Origin: Andreesenia sp964489735
Lineage (GTDB): Bacteria; Bacillota; Clostridia; Tissierellales; Gottschalkiaceae
Reading direction: 5' to 3'
Assembly: GCA_964489735.1 (NCBI GenBank)
Contig: CAZBAL010000007.1
Location: 7,409-71,408, forward strand
DNA: 64,000 bases
The notes under the pieces are model-generated. The model was given only the letters and a program-made list of their open reading frames with translations, ran no database searches and was not told where the DNA came from. Numbering within the stretch: position 1 is the first letter of the stretch; the number at the start of each line of letters is the position of its first letter. The position numbers and the translations under genes are program-made. Shown in pieces: positions 15,985 through 25,199 of this stretch.

Positions 15985-16000
15985 AGATGGTTGAAAATCA

Positions 16001-16043
16001 AAAAAAGAACTCGATAAGCTGAAAAAGCTAGATTCAAGTTCCT
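16001..16043 (-). terminator. Terminator of satP
   Basis: On the minus strand GGAACTTGA and TCGAGTTC pair around an inner TAGC/GCTTA arm, followed by seven T (down to 16001). It separates satP from the sRNA B promoter. Confidence 0.7.
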
Positions 16044-16064
16044 TTTATGAGAAAATAAAACTAT

Positions 16065-16679
16065 TTATTTAAAAATCCCAAATGGTTTACCAGTTGGTAA
16101 GAATGTTTTACCAAAATGTGTATTCAATACTGAAGCACCTGAACCGTAAAATGAAAGAAGTGCTATTATAAGTTCTGATACAGCTGCCAGTTTATGAGGG
16201 AATTCGCCCATTATACCAAAGCTGTCCAGACTCAGTCCAATAAATAGTAAATCAATAAAAAAGAAAATTGCGAATAGGACTTTATTTGTTTCAAGCGCTC
16301 CGATAGTCATGAATATAGTGAATATAAGATACCCTAGAAAAGCAAATCCCATCTGTTTACCATCTGCTGCAGACGAAAGTTCTTCTCCAAAAACACCCAT
16401 TTTGATCATCCAAGATGTTGCCATTCCCATCCAGAAAAATGCATATGCTCCAAAAGCGGTAGTCCCGAAAGTATTATTTCTTTTAGAATCATTAATGCAT
16501 GCGAATAGCTGAGCAAAAGCACCTAAGAAAATAGCCCATGGAATTACAAGTGAAAGTCCATCAGTTATTCCCAGTTTTTGAGATGATGCTACTAAAGTGA
16601 CCATGGCAAGTCCGAAAAGACCAAGTGCTGAAGGGTCTGCATTTACAATTTTGATATTTTGTTGTTCATTATTGCTCAA
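16065..16679 (-). CDS. satP: SatP/YaaH-type acetate-succinate transporter
   Basis: The 204-residue protein has six hydrophobic segments and the GPR1/FUN34/YaaH signature as ADPSALGLFGLAM near residue 14, followed by FGTTAFGAYAFFWMG. The family moves acetate or succinate with protons across the membrane. The TTG start lies after GGAGGATAT. It forms a single-gene unit with its own terminator. Confidence 0.92.
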   Translation of the reverse strand: MSNNEQQNIKIVNADPSALGLFGLAMVTLVASSQKLGITDGLSLVIPWAIFLGAFAQLFACINDSKRNNTFGTTAFGAYAFFWMGMATSWMIKMGVFGEELSSAADGKQMGFAFLGYLIFTIFMTIGALETNKVLFAIFFFIDLLFIGLSLDSFGIMGEFPHKLAAVSELIIALLSFYGSGASVLNTHFGKTFLPTGKPFGIFK

Positions 16680-16912
16680 ACGTATATCCTCCTTTGATTT
16701 TAGTCCGACTTTTACATACTAGCACAAAACAATTCTATTTGCTATATATTAATTGTTCCATTTACAACAATAACAGCTACTATTTTCACAATCAATATAG
16801 ATAAAGCTTATAAATAAAGAAACAATGATAGAGAATACCTATGCTTATGCTTTTATATTATCTATATACTATATATTGTAGAATTAAATTATATATATTT
16901 AGGAGGAGAGCA

Positions 16913-18073
16913 ATGTTAAGACGTTTTAAAAAACATTTAGTTTTGATTTTAACAGTTGTATTGTCCGCTATTGTTCTAGTAGCTTGTTCAGGTACTTCTG
17001 ATAATAAATCAGCTAATGAGAAAAAGGAAAGTGGTGAAAATTTACCGGAAATAAATATGATTTGGGGGAAAAATATGCATACCGGGATACCGTATTTAGT
17101 TATAAACAATCCTGAGTATTTCAAAGAAAAGGGAATTTATATGAATACAGTATCTGAAGGCAGATATGAACTTATTCAAGATGATAAAAAAGTGTGTATA
17201 GTAAACTTTGTAGGACTTCAAAGCGGTACTTCTGATGCCTTGATGTCACAAGGTCATGTAGATGCAGCATTGGGATCAAATATATCTACTATTATATCTC
17301 AAGATAAAGGACTTAAGGCTAGAATTTTATCTCCTGTACAAACTGGTGGTATGAGTGTAGTTTTCCCACCAAACTCAGAAGTTAAAGGATGGGATCAGGT
17401 AAAGGAAGCAATTGAATCATCAGAAGAACCTTTTAAACTAGGATATCATCCACCAATTGCAGCACCGAAGATATTAATTGAATATGTACTCAAAGAGCAA
17501 GGTCTTAAATTGACAGATGATCCTGCTGATTTGGAAGCGGATGTTTTGATGGTAGATTTAAAGGGAAATGATAACTTCTTAAATGCCATTCCAGGAGGGC
17601 ATTGTGATGCTTGGGTTGGAACTTCGCCAACTACAGACCTAGCTCAGGAAGGCGGCACAGGTAAAATAGCATTGGAACTTGAAGAGTATCCACCAGCTGG
17701 AGAATGGAAAGATGCTCCTTGCTGTGTATTTACTGCAACAGATGATGCAATTAAAAATAAGCGTGAAGAACTAAAAGCTATAATCAGAATGCTTGATGAA
17801 GGTGCTAAGTATTTTACAGAACATAGAGACGAAGCTTCGAAAATATTGGCTGAAGTTATTGGATCAGAAGAAGAAACAGTAAAAAATTCTAATGTTAGAT
17901 ATTCAACAGAAGTTAGTGAGCCATGGCTCAACTCTATAGAAGTTTATATAGAAGCCATAGAAAAACTTGGTCAGTTTGATGATCAATATAAAGGGAAATC
18001 CTTTAAGGAAATCTCTGAGGATTCATTTGACTTTTCGCTATTAGAAGAGGTCAAATCAAGTGACAAAAAATAG
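16913..18073 (+). CDS. ABC importer binding lipoprotein, nitrate/sulfonate/taurine type
   Basis: The ATG at 16913 follows AGGAGGAGAG and gives a signal peptide with lipobox LVAC. The 386-residue protein resembles NMT1/TauA-like periplasmic binding proteins (NPEYFKEKGI; GHVDAALGSN; GGHCDAWVGTSP), and the C-terminal helices match this fold. The ligand is unknown: this superfamily binds sulfonates, nitrate, thiamine precursors and other small molecules. It overlaps the permease gene by 14 bases. The neighbouring cobalamin locus starts after a terminator and is probably unrelated. Confidence 0.82.
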   Translation: MLRRFKKHLVLILTVVLSAIVLVACSGTSDNKSANEKKESGENLPEINMIWGKNMHTGIPYLVINNPEYFKEKGIYMNTVSEGRYELIQDDKKVCIVNFVGLQSGTSDALMSQGHVDAALGSNISTIISQDKGLKARILSPVQTGGMSVVFPPNSEVKGWDQVKEAIESSEEPFKLGYHPPIAAPKILIEYVLKEQGLKLTDDPADLEADVLMVDLKGNDNFLNAIPGGHCDAWVGTSPTTDLAQEGGTGKIALELEEYPPAGEWKDAPCCVFTATDDAIKNKREELKAIIRMLDEGAKYFTEHRDEASKILAEVIGSEEETVKNSNVRYSTEVSEPWLNSIEVYIEAIEKLGQFDDQYKGKSFKEISEDSFDFSLLEEVKSSDKK

Positions 18074-18905
18074 AGATTTTATTAAAAAGGGCATACTATC
18101 TTCTTTAGTTCCTATCATATTTATACTTGTATGGATTTACTATGGAAATAGATTAAATAATCCGTTGATACTTCCTAAGCTAGGCAAGGTTACAAGTAAT
18201 TTTGCTAATGCTAATGATAACTTTATAGGACTAGGCTCGATTCCGAGAAATATACTTGTGAGCCTTATAAGAGTCATGATGGGATATATAATAGCTATAA
18301 TGGTAGCACTCCCATTAGGAGTATTGATGGGTTATAAAAGAAATGTATACTATCTTTTTAATAACTTTATTAATATGTTTAGACCAGTGCCTCCATTGGG
18401 GTGGATACCATTGATATTAGCGTGGTTTGGTATAGCATCTGTATCCACAATTTTGAGGATGGATTATGGACCAACGCAAGTGTTTTTTAATAATTTTAAG
18501 GTTTCTATGATATTTATAATAGCAATTGGTGCTTTTTTTCCTGTTCTGACAAGCTCTACTTTCGGGGTAAAAACTGTTCCAAAGCCTTATATTGATTCAG
18601 CTAAAATGCTAGGAGCAAGTGAAAAAGATATATTTTTCAAGATTTTAATTCCAGGGGCAGCACCTACTATAATAAATGGACTCAGAACGGGACTTGGTAC
18701 AGCTTGGGGATGTCTTGTAGCAGCAGAAATGTTGCCAGGTAGTCTTTCTGGAGTTGGCTATATGATAACACATGCTTACCAACTTGCAAGAATTGATCTT
18801 GTTATCACAGGAATAATATGTATAGGTGTAGTTGGAGCTTTGCTAGACTACGTATTTATCATACTTGAAAGAACAAAATTTTCATGGCCTGAAAAAATGA
18901 AGTAG
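18060..18905 (+). CDS. ABC importer permease, SsuC/TauC type
   Basis: This 281-residue protein has six hydrophobic segments and the ATPase-docking EAA loop LGASEKDIFFKILIPGAAP; GLRTGLGTAWGCLVAAEML after it is typical of the nitrate/sulfonate/taurine permeases. An extra segment of roughly 20 residues (around residue 130) lies before the EAA loop, compared with SsuC as I recall it. The GTG start lies inside the end of the binding protein gene, implying coupling. Confidence 0.88.
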   Translation: MTKNRDFIKKGILSSLVPIIFILVWIYYGNRLNNPLILPKLGKVTSNFANANDNFIGLGSIPRNILVSLIRVMMGYIIAIMVALPLGVLMGYKRNVYYLFNNFINMFRPVPPLGWIPLILAWFGIASVSTILRMDYGPTQVFFNNFKVSMIFIIAIGAFFPVLTSSTFGVKTVPKPYIDSAKMLGASEKDIFFKILIPGAAPTIINGLRTGLGTAWGCLVAAEMLPGSLSGVGYMITHAYQLARIDLVITGIICIGVVGALLDYVFIILERTKFSWPEKMK

Positions 18906-18913
18906 GTGATACT

Positions 18914-19669
18914 TTGAAAGAATTAATCAGATTAGAAAAGTTGGCTAAGACTTTCTTAACAGAAAAAGATAGAGAAATAGAAGCTCTAAAAGATATTGAC
19001 TTATCTATTAAAAAGAATGAATTTATCTGCATAGTGGGGCCTTCCGGATGTGGTAAATCTACTTTATTGAGAGTTATATCAGGACTAGAAGACATTACAT
19101 CAGGAGAAATTATTTTTAATAATCAAGAGATTTCGAGTTCAAAGGATATTGGAATGGTATTTCAAAATTATTCTTTATATCCATGGAGGACAGTTATAGA
19201 TAATATTTCCATCGGACTTGAATTTGGTGGCATAGCAAAGTCTGAGAGATTAGTTATAGCTAGAGACTATCTAGAAAAAGTGGGTTTAAGTAAATTTGCT
19301 GATGTTTATCCGTATGAGCTTTCTGGAGGAATGCAGCAAAGAGTTGCAATAGCAAGAGCTCTTGCAACATCTCCCAAAGTCCTTCTTATGGATGAACCTT
19401 TAGGAGCATTAGATGCATATACTAGACTTTCACTTCAAAAAGAGATACTGAGTCTTTGTGATAACAACGACAATACAGTAATTTTTGTAACGCATAGTAT
19501 AGATGAAGCTGTATTCTTAGCTGATAGAATAATAGTGATGACACCTGCTCCAGGTAGAATAGAAGAAATAATAGAAATAAATCTTAGTAAACCGAGAGAT
19601 AGGACATCTATTGAATTTATCAGCATTACAAGCAAAATACTTTCAATCCTTGATAGTTTTCAGCAATGA
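18914..19669 (+). CDS. ABC importer ATPase, SsuB/TauB type
   Basis: A TTG start follows TAGGTGAT. Walker A GPSGCGKST, FQNYSLYPWRTVIDN around the Q-loop, signature LSGGMQQRVAIARA and Walker B VLLMDEPLGALDAYTR place it with the nitrate/sulfonate/taurine ATPases. The 251-residue length is normal. It completes a binding protein-permease-ATPase importer; a strong terminator follows. Confidence 0.9.
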   Translation: MKELIRLEKLAKTFLTEKDREIEALKDIDLSIKKNEFICIVGPSGCGKSTLLRVISGLEDITSGEIIFNNQEISSSKDIGMVFQNYSLYPWRTVIDNISIGLEFGGIAKSERLVIARDYLEKVGLSKFADVYPYELSGGMQQRVAIARALATSPKVLLMDEPLGALDAYTRLSLQKEILSLCDNNDNTVIFVTHSIDEAVFLADRIIVMTPAPGRIEEIIEINLSKPRDRTSIEFISITSKILSILDSFQQ

Positions 19670-19679
19670 AATAATGATG

Positions 19680-19732
19680 AAGCCGATGAATTAAGTTTTG
19701 TGGTAAACAACTTTATAATTCATCGGCTTTTT
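19680..19732. terminator. Terminator after the ABC importer operon
   Basis: AAGCCGATGAATTA (19680-19693) and TAATTCATCGGCTT (19716-19729) form a perfect 14-bp stem with a T run. Confidence 0.9.
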
Positions 19733-19866
19733 ATGTTCTTATATATCAAGAAAAAATACATACGTAAGAACTAACGGTATATAGTTGTCACGGTTTTGTT
19801 TATAAGAATAATATAGTAGGTATTAATTAGTAGTATATGAAATAGTTTTATAAAAATCTCGTAGGT

Positions 19867-19896
19867 TTGACATACTAGTCATTAAAAAGATATAAT
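19867..19896 (+). promoter_or_regulatory. Promoter of the cobalamin-riboswitch operon
   Basis: TTGACA (19867-19872), 18 bases, TATAAT (19891-19896). Transcription would start near 19903, just before the riboswitch. Confidence 0.7.
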
Positions 19897-19920
19897 CGAT
19901 ATATAAGTGAATACGATCTT

Positions 19921-20095
19921 TAGGTACTGAAATATAATGTTTCGGTTTAATAGGGAAAATGGTGAGATGCCATTACAGCCCCCGCTACTGTATGTGAGGA
20001 CGAATCTTTATTATCCACTGGATAGAAAGCTGGGAAGGAAAGAGGAGGACGATGCACGAGTCAGGAGACCTGCCTATTGATTTTGCGGTACTGAT
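19921..20095 (+). promoter_or_regulatory. Cobalamin (AdoCbl) riboswitch
   Basis: The conserved core is present in order: TTAATAGGGAAAATGGTGAG, GATGCCATTACAGCCCCCGC, GCTGGGAAGG, ACGATGCACGAGTC and the B12 box AGTCAGGAGACCTGCC (20059-20074). A terminator follows before cbiM. It should switch the cobalt-uptake and cbi operon off when cobalamin is abundant. Confidence 0.96.
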
Positions 20096-20151
20096 AGCTT
20101 CGGAGGGAAGTTAAGGACTAAAGTTGAGGAAGTTAATACTTCTGATTTCTG

Positions 20152-20186
20152 ATGCCTTGCTTTTATACGAGTAAGGTCTTTTTTTA
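20152..20186 (+). terminator. Riboswitch-controlled terminator
   Basis: GCCTTGCT (20154-20161) pairs with AGTAAGGT (20170-20177), with G-U wobbles, and is followed by seven T (20179-20185). Ligand binding upstream is expected to favour this hairpin. Confidence 0.8.
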
Positions 20187-20227
20187 TGGGTCTTAGCAGA
20201 AACGTAGAAAGAAAAGGGGAGAGTAGT

Positions 20228-20983
20228 TTGATATTAAGAAATCGGAAAAAATTATTTAATTTAAGAACTTTGTATTTTTTATTAGTAGTTATGTTAATTC
20301 CATCAAGTGGTTTGGCAATGCATATAGGGGAAGGATATTTACCTATACCTCATGCATTGGCATATTTTGCATTGACAGCACCATTTTTTATTAAAGGGAT
20401 TAAGGACATTAAAAAGAAAACAGAAAAAGATAAGAACGCAAAGATGTTCATAGCATTAGCAGGAGCATACTGTTTCTTGCTCTCGGCATTAAAATTACCA
20501 TCGGTAACCGGTAGCTGTTCACATCCAACAGGAGTAGGATTTGGGGCTATAATACTGGGGCCATTTATAATGAGCGTATTAGGTACTCTTGTGCTTTTAT
20601 TTCAAGCGGTGTTCTTATCACATGGTGGTTTGACTACATTGGGTGCGAATGCATTTTCAATGGCTGTAGTTGGACCAATAATAGCTTTTATAGCATATAG
20701 AGCTTTAAGAAATAGGAATAAAAATGTAGCAATATTTGTTGCGGCATTTTTAGCAGATCTGCTTACCTATGTTGTCACGACTGTACAGCTGAGTATGGCA
20801 TTTCAGTCGCCTACTGGAGGATTAATTGAATCTATGAAGGCGATAGGGGCAGTATTTGCGACTACACAGATTCCTCTAGCTATTGCTGAAGGAATTTTAA
20901 CAGTTTTTCTGTTTAATATTGTAGAAAAATACTCCAAGAGTGATATGGAAAAAATAATGGAGGTGCAGTATAGTGAAAACTAG
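20228..20983 (+). CDS. cbiM: Cobalt ECF-type transporter substrate-binding subunit CbiM
   Basis: The mature N-terminus MHIGEGYLP after a cleavable hydrophobic segment is the CbiM/NikM hallmark, holding the metal at the free amine and His. PTGVGFGAIILGPFIMSVLG and the HGGLTTLGANAFSMAVVGP stretch are also conserved. The TTG at 20228 has AGGGGAGAG ahead of it; the ATG at 20186 abuts the terminator T run and would be without a ribosome site. The riboswitch context favours cobalt over nickel. cbiN overlaps it by 11 bases. Confidence 0.93.
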   Translation: MILRNRKKLFNLRTLYFLLVVMLIPSSGLAMHIGEGYLPIPHALAYFALTAPFFIKGIKDIKKKTEKDKNAKMFIALAGAYCFLLSALKLPSVTGSCSHPTGVGFGAIILGPFIMSVLGTLVLLFQAVFLSHGGLTTLGANAFSMAVVGPIIAFIAYRALRNRNKNVAIFVAAFLADLLTYVVTTVQLSMAFQSPTGGLIESMKAIGAVFATTQIPLAIAEGILTVFLFNIVEKYSKSDMEKIMEVQYSEN

Positions 20984-21263
20984 AAATTATATAGTACTTT
21001 CAGTTATACTAGCTGCACTAGTAATAGGATCATTATATATAGGCGCTAAAAATGGCGATCTTGAGGGAGCAGACGGAAAGGCTGAAGAACTGATAGCAGA
21101 AATAAATCCTGACTATGAACCATGGATGGATAATTTATGGGAGATCCCGTCAGGCGAGATAGAGAGTGCGATATTTGCAATTCAGGCAGGAGTTGGAGGT
21201 ATCGTAATCGGTTATATAATAGGTGTGATGAAGGGTGCTAAGAATAATAATAAGTCTGTCTAA
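20973..21263 (+). CDS. cbiN: Cobalt transport accessory subunit CbiN
   Basis: The 96-residue protein has two membrane segments flanking an external loop that contains GADGKAEE and the PDYEPW motif, as in CbiN. It activates CbiM. The GTG start lies within the end of cbiM. Confidence 0.93.
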   Translation: MKTRNYIVLSVILAALVIGSLYIGAKNGDLEGADGKAEELIAEINPDYEPWMDNLWEIPSGEIESAIFAIQAGVGGIVIGYIIGVMKGAKNNNKSV

Positions 21264-21945
21264 AATAAACAAGATTAGTCAGAATAGGATATCAGAAAAA
21301 TTACTGGTCTTTTTACTCCCGATAATTATATTGGGAATGAGTACGAAAACTATAATACCGTCACTTATAAATATTGTTTTTTGTTTAATATGTATTAAAA
21401 AGTTGGAAATTCCTTTTACAATCTATAGGAGGTTCGTAAAGGGGATTTCCCTTTTTGTAATTATGGGAGGTATTCCTATAATTTTCATAGATTCATTGAA
21501 TCTTGCAGTTATGACTTCACTTAGAAGCTTCTCTTCTGCAACATCAGTATTTTTACTGAGCACAACAACACCTATGGACTCAATATTCTATGAATTGAAT
21601 AGATATAGTTTTTTTAAGGAGTTTTCTGAAATAGGTAGAAGTATGTTGAGGTTCATAATACTTATGGAAGATGAGTTTCTGAGAATAAAAAATGCGATGG
21701 ATTCAAGGTTTGGATTTGCAAATAGGAAAACAAGACTTAAGAACTTTGCAAGAGTTTTGGCTCTTTTGCTTATAAATATGATGAAGAGATGGGAAGAGAT
21801 GGAGAACTCACTCATCAGCAGAGGTTATAGAGGAAGTTTGAATTTTACATTTAGTGAAAAGAAAAAATCGAGAAAGTTGATTGTGATAGGTGTTACACAT
21901 AATCTTTTTTTGATATTAATAAATATAATAATTGGAAGGACGTAA
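21235..21945 (+). CDS. cbiQ: Cobalt ECF transporter T component CbiQ
   Basis: The 236-residue protein has about five hydrophobic segments and the two coupling motifs of T components (AMDSRFGF near residue 158 and LISRGYRG near residue 200). It links CbiMN to the CbiO ATPases, but no cbiO follows: the next gene is cbiX. The GTG start overlaps cbiN by 29 bases and its ribosome site is weak, so the exact start is uncertain. Confidence 0.9.
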   Translation: MLRIIISLSKINKISQNRISEKLLVFLLPIIILGMSTKTIIPSLINIVFCLICIKKLEIPFTIYRRFVKGISLFVIMGGIPIIFIDSLNLAVMTSLRSFSSATSVFLLSTTTPMDSIFYELNRYSFFKEFSEIGRSMLRFIILMEDEFLRIKNAMDSRFGFANRKTRLKNFARVLALLLINMMKRWEEMENSLISRGYRGSLNFTFSEKKKSRKLIVIGVTHNLFLILINIIIGRT

Positions 21946-21949
21946 AAAA

Positions 21950-22321
21950 ATGAATGGAATTTTAGTTATTGGACATGGAAGCAGAGCAAGTGGAACGAAA
22001 GAGATATTTGAGAATGTAGTAAGTGCATTAGATAAAAAATTAGGAGATTCAGTAGTAGAAGGATGTTTTATGGAACTTTCTACACCATTAATTCCAGAAA
22101 CTATAGATAGAATGTATGAAAAAGGGGTAAGAAATATTACAGTACTACCTTATTTTCTATTTCCTGGGATTCATATTTTAGAGGACATTCCAGAGATATT
22201 AAAAGAGAAAAAGGAGAAATATGGCGATATTGAAATTTCAATGGCAAATCCAATAGGTTATGATGATAAGCTGGTTGAAATTCTCAAAGAACGTGTAGAA
22301 GGTGAGAAGACTTGTATATAA
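21950..22321 (+). CDS. cbiX: Short sirohydrochlorin cobaltochelatase CbiX
   Basis: The ATG at 21950 follows GGAAGGACG and opens directly with the GHGSR motif. At 123 residues it is the single-domain CbiX(S) type, about half of CbiX(L)/CbiK. A second His in FLFPGIHILEDI completes the metal site. It inserts Co2+ into sirohydrochlorin, the entry step of the anaerobic corrin pathway. It overlaps cbiC by 10 bases. Confidence 0.92.
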   Translation: MNGILVIGHGSRASGTKEIFENVVSALDKKLGDSVVEGCFMELSTPLIPETIDRMYEKGVRNITVLPYFLFPGIHILEDIPEILKEKKEKYGDIEISMANPIGYDDKLVEILKERVEGEKTCI

Positions 22322-22935
22322 AAGACCCAAATAAGATAGAGGGCAGAAGCTTTGAAATAATCAGCTCAAATATGAGAAATAAAGAGAGTTTTACTGAAGA
22401 AGAACTTAAAGTTGTTATGAGAACTATTCATACGACAGGTGATTATGATTATGAAAATATTGTCAGAATAAAGAATGATGCAATCGAGTCAGGAAAGCGA
22501 GCATTCAGTTCAGGCTGTAGAATAATTACAGATACTAAAATGGCTCTATCTGGCATCAACAAGCCTGCTCTTGCAAAGCTTGGCTGTACAATTGAGAACT
22601 TTATAGACAGAGAAGAAGTCTACGCTCTAGCAAAAGAAAAAGGGATTACCAGATCTATGGCTGCAATAGATTTTTCTGCTGATAATGATATAGATATTTA
22701 TGTGATAGGCAATGCACCTACTGCGTTGTTCAGAATAGGTGAGCTCATAGAAGAAGGAAAAGCCAATCCAAAGCTGATAATAGGAGTTCCAGTAGGCTTT
22801 GTAGGTGCGGCAGAGTCTAAAGAGTATATACGTCAGTTTGATGTACCTACGATAACTACAGTAGGCAATAAGGGTGGAAGCAATGTCGCAGCATCCATTG
22901 TAAATGCACTGATGTACATGCTGGTGGAAAGATAG
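22312..22935 (+). CDS. cbiC: Cobalt-precorrin-8 methylmutase
   Basis: The TTG start within the end of cbiX follows AAGGTGAGA. The 207-residue protein carries RTIHTTGDYDYE near residue 37 with the catalytic His, and GVPVGFVGAAESKE and TVGNKGGSNVAASIVNAL near the end. It shifts the methyl group from C11 to C12, giving cobyrinate. Confidence 0.95.
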   Translation: MYIKDPNKIEGRSFEIISSNMRNKESFTEEELKVVMRTIHTTGDYDYENIVRIKNDAIESGKRAFSSGCRIITDTKMALSGINKPALAKLGCTIENFIDREEVYALAKEKGITRSMAAIDFSADNDIDIYVIGNAPTALFRIGELIEEGKANPKLIIGVPVGFVGAAESKEYIRQFDVPTITTVGNKGGSNVAASIVNALMYMLVER

Positions 22936-22955
22936 AAAGAAGATAGGAAGAAAAT

Positions 22956-24047
22956 ATGAGAAAACTTGAAAAGTATGTTGTAAAAGATGGTAAAAAACTG
23001 AGATATGGATATACTACAGGTTCATGTGCCGCTGCTGCGTCTAAAGCAGCGGTTCTTCTTTTAAATGGGGAGTTAGACAGAGATTATATTACGATTTCAG
23101 TACCTAAAGGGTTTGAAATTGAAATAGATATAGAGTCTATAGAACTGAAAAGCTCAGAAAACAGTGCAGGAAAAAATGACTTTGCTATAGTCTCAGTGAT
23201 TAAAGATGCAGGAGATGACCCAGATGTCACAAATGAGATAGAGATATTTGCAAAGGCTAGCAGAAGATCAGATGGTGAAATACATATTAAAGGCGGAGTT
23301 GGAGTCGGGAAGATAACAATAGAAGGCTTTTGGGGAAAAGTCGGTGATTCAGCAATAAATCCTGTGCCAAGAAAAATGATAGAATCTGAGATTAGAAAAG
23401 TTTCGGATTCTGGATATGATATTGAGATATTCGTTCCTAGTGGAGAAGAGATTGCAAAAAGGACATTTAATCAAAATATAGGGATTATAGGTGGAATATC
23501 AATAATAGGTACGAGCGGAATTGTTGAGCCAATGAGTGAAGATGCACTAAAAAAATGCATATATATGGAGATAGATAATATAGTCAATGCAGGGAAAAGT
23601 GAAATAATATTATATCCGGGAAACTATGGAGAGAAGATGGCTGCAGAGCTGTTTCCAAATAAAATAGGAGTGAAGATATCAAATTATATTGGAGAATCAC
23701 TTCTATATTGTCAGTATAAAGGGATAGAAAAAATTAAGCTTGTAGGTCATATAGGTAAGTTTTCAAAGCTATCCCTAGGCGCATTCAATACCCACAGTAA
23801 AGTATGTGATATGAGAATAGAAGCGTTCGTGTATTATCTGGCGCTTAGAAATGATATGGAGACTATGAGATGTATTATGGATTTTAAAACATCAGAAGAA
23901 GTCGTTGAATACTTGAAGAGCATATCAAAAGAATATATTTTTGAAGATATGAAAAATGGGTGTACAGAGAGAATTAAAAAATATCTAAAAGATGAAGATT
24001 ATGATATAGAAGTAGTGCTCTATTCTATGAAATATGGGGTGATATAG
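22956..24047 (+). CDS. cbiD: Cobalt-precorrin-5B C1-methyltransferase
   Basis: The 363-residue protein starts with YGYTTGSCAAAASKAA, the CbiD signature, and carries GDDPDVTN and GFWGKVGDSAINPVPR further on. It methylates C1 with S-adenosylmethionine in the anaerobic route. The length is normal. Its TAG shares a base with the GTG of cbiE. Confidence 0.95.
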   Translation: MRKLEKYVVKDGKKLRYGYTTGSCAAAASKAAVLLLNGELDRDYITISVPKGFEIEIDIESIELKSSENSAGKNDFAIVSVIKDAGDDPDVTNEIEIFAKASRRSDGEIHIKGGVGVGKITIEGFWGKVGDSAINPVPRKMIESEIRKVSDSGYDIEIFVPSGEEIAKRTFNQNIGIIGGISIIGTSGIVEPMSEDALKKCIYMEIDNIVNAGKSEIILYPGNYGEKMAAELFPNKIGVKISNYIGESLLYCQYKGIEKIKLVGHIGKFSKLSLGAFNTHSKVCDMRIEAFVYYLALRNDMETMRCIMDFKTSEEVVEYLKSISKEYIFEDMKNGCTERIKKYLKDEDYDIEVVLYSMKYGVI

Positions 24048-24658
24048 TGATAACAGTTGTAGGAACAGGACCGGGAAATATAAAGTATTTGACAGAAGAG
24101 GCGAGAGATATGATATCGGACAGTAAAAATATAATCGCTTTTGGAAGGATATCTGAGTCCATGAAGAGCTTGAACTCAGGAATAAAAAAAGTCTCAAATG
24201 TTGAGCAAGTGAAAAATATTGTAATTGAAATTTTGAGCTCATCTACAGACAAATCACTAACCATACTGGCATCAGGAGATCCATGTTTTTATGGAATAAC
24301 AGACTACCTAACTAGAAACGGAATAGAAATTGATAGAGTTATAACGGGAATATCATCATTTCAGTATATGATGAGCAGGTTGAAAAGAAGTTCTAATGAT
24401 ATAAAGCCTATAAGTTTTCATGGAAGAGAATCAGATTTTTCATTATTCAAAAAAGGCAAATCATATTTTATACTTACTGATAAAATACACAGCCCGGATT
24501 ATATTTCAAAGGAACTCTATGAAAATGGATTTACAGGAAAGATAACTTTAGGAGAAAACCTATCTTATGACAATGAGGTCATTAAAGAAAAAAGTATTGG
24601 GGAGCTGTTTGGGGAAAGAGAAATATCTGTAGTGGTGGTGGATTTAGATGTGGATTAA
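24047..24658 (+). CDS. cbiE: Cobalt-precorrin-7 C5-methyltransferase
   Basis: The 203-residue protein begins with VVGTGPGNIKYLTEEA and has LASGDPCFYGI, the two SAM-binding loops of the class III methyltransferase fold used in corrin synthesis. GTG start. With CbiT, encoded next and overlapping, it methylates C5 and C15; in some species the two are fused as CobL, here they are separate. Confidence 0.94.
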   Translation: MITVVGTGPGNIKYLTEEARDMISDSKNIIAFGRISESMKSLNSGIKKVSNVEQVKNIVIEILSSSTDKSLTILASGDPCFYGITDYLTRNGIEIDRVITGISSFQYMMSRLKRSSNDIKPISFHGRESDFSLFKKGKSYFILTDKIHSPDYISKELYENGFTGKITLGENLSYDNEVIKEKSIGELFGEREISVVVVDLDVD

Positions 24659-25199
24659 AGACGATGAGTTTATAAGAGGAAATATACCTATGAGTAAATT
24701 TGAAGTCAGGACACTGATTTTAGCTAATATGGATATATCAAAGGGAGACAGATTTCTTGATATAGGTGCAGGAACGGGTTCAGTATCAATTCAGGCAGCA
24801 AAGCTGGGAGCGGAGGTTAGCTCAATTGAAAGAGAAAAAGAAGGAATTGAACTTATAAAGAAAAATGCAGATAAGTTCAAAGTTAGAATAGACCCTATAG
24901 AAGGTTATGCGCCGGAGGCTATCCCAAATCAGAAATTCAATAAGATTTTCATAGGCGGCAGTGGAGGGAATATGGCTGAAATAGTTGAAAAGTCATATGA
25001 AATACTGGAGAAAGATGGAGTTATTGCGGCATCATTTATCACGTTGAAAAATCTAGATATATTCAAGGAGAAGCTTAAAGAGCTAGGATTTATTAATATA
25101 GAGACGGCTCTTATTCAAGTTTCAAGAGTGAAAACAAAAGCAGAGATGATGATAGCAGAGAACCCGATTTTCATAGTTAAAGGAGAAAAAAATGAGTAG
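24648..25199 (+). CDS. cbiT: Cobalt-precorrin-6B C15-methyltransferase (decarboxylating)
   Basis: The 183-residue protein has the class I SAM fold: LDIGAGTGSVSIQAA near residue 38, and the family opening IRGNIPMSKFEVR, matching CbiT. IFIGGSGGN is the conserved motif III-like loop. It removes the C12 acetate carboxyl and methylates C15. It overlaps cbiE by 11 bases and cbiL by 8. Confidence 0.95.
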   Translation: MWIKDDEFIRGNIPMSKFEVRTLILANMDISKGDRFLDIGAGTGSVSIQAAKLGAEVSSIEREKEGIELIKKNADKFKVRIDPIEGYAPEAIPNQKFNKIFIGGSGGNMAEIVEKSYEILEKDGVIAASFITLKNLDIFKEKLKELGFINIETALIQVSRVKTKAEMMIAENPIFIVKGEKNE

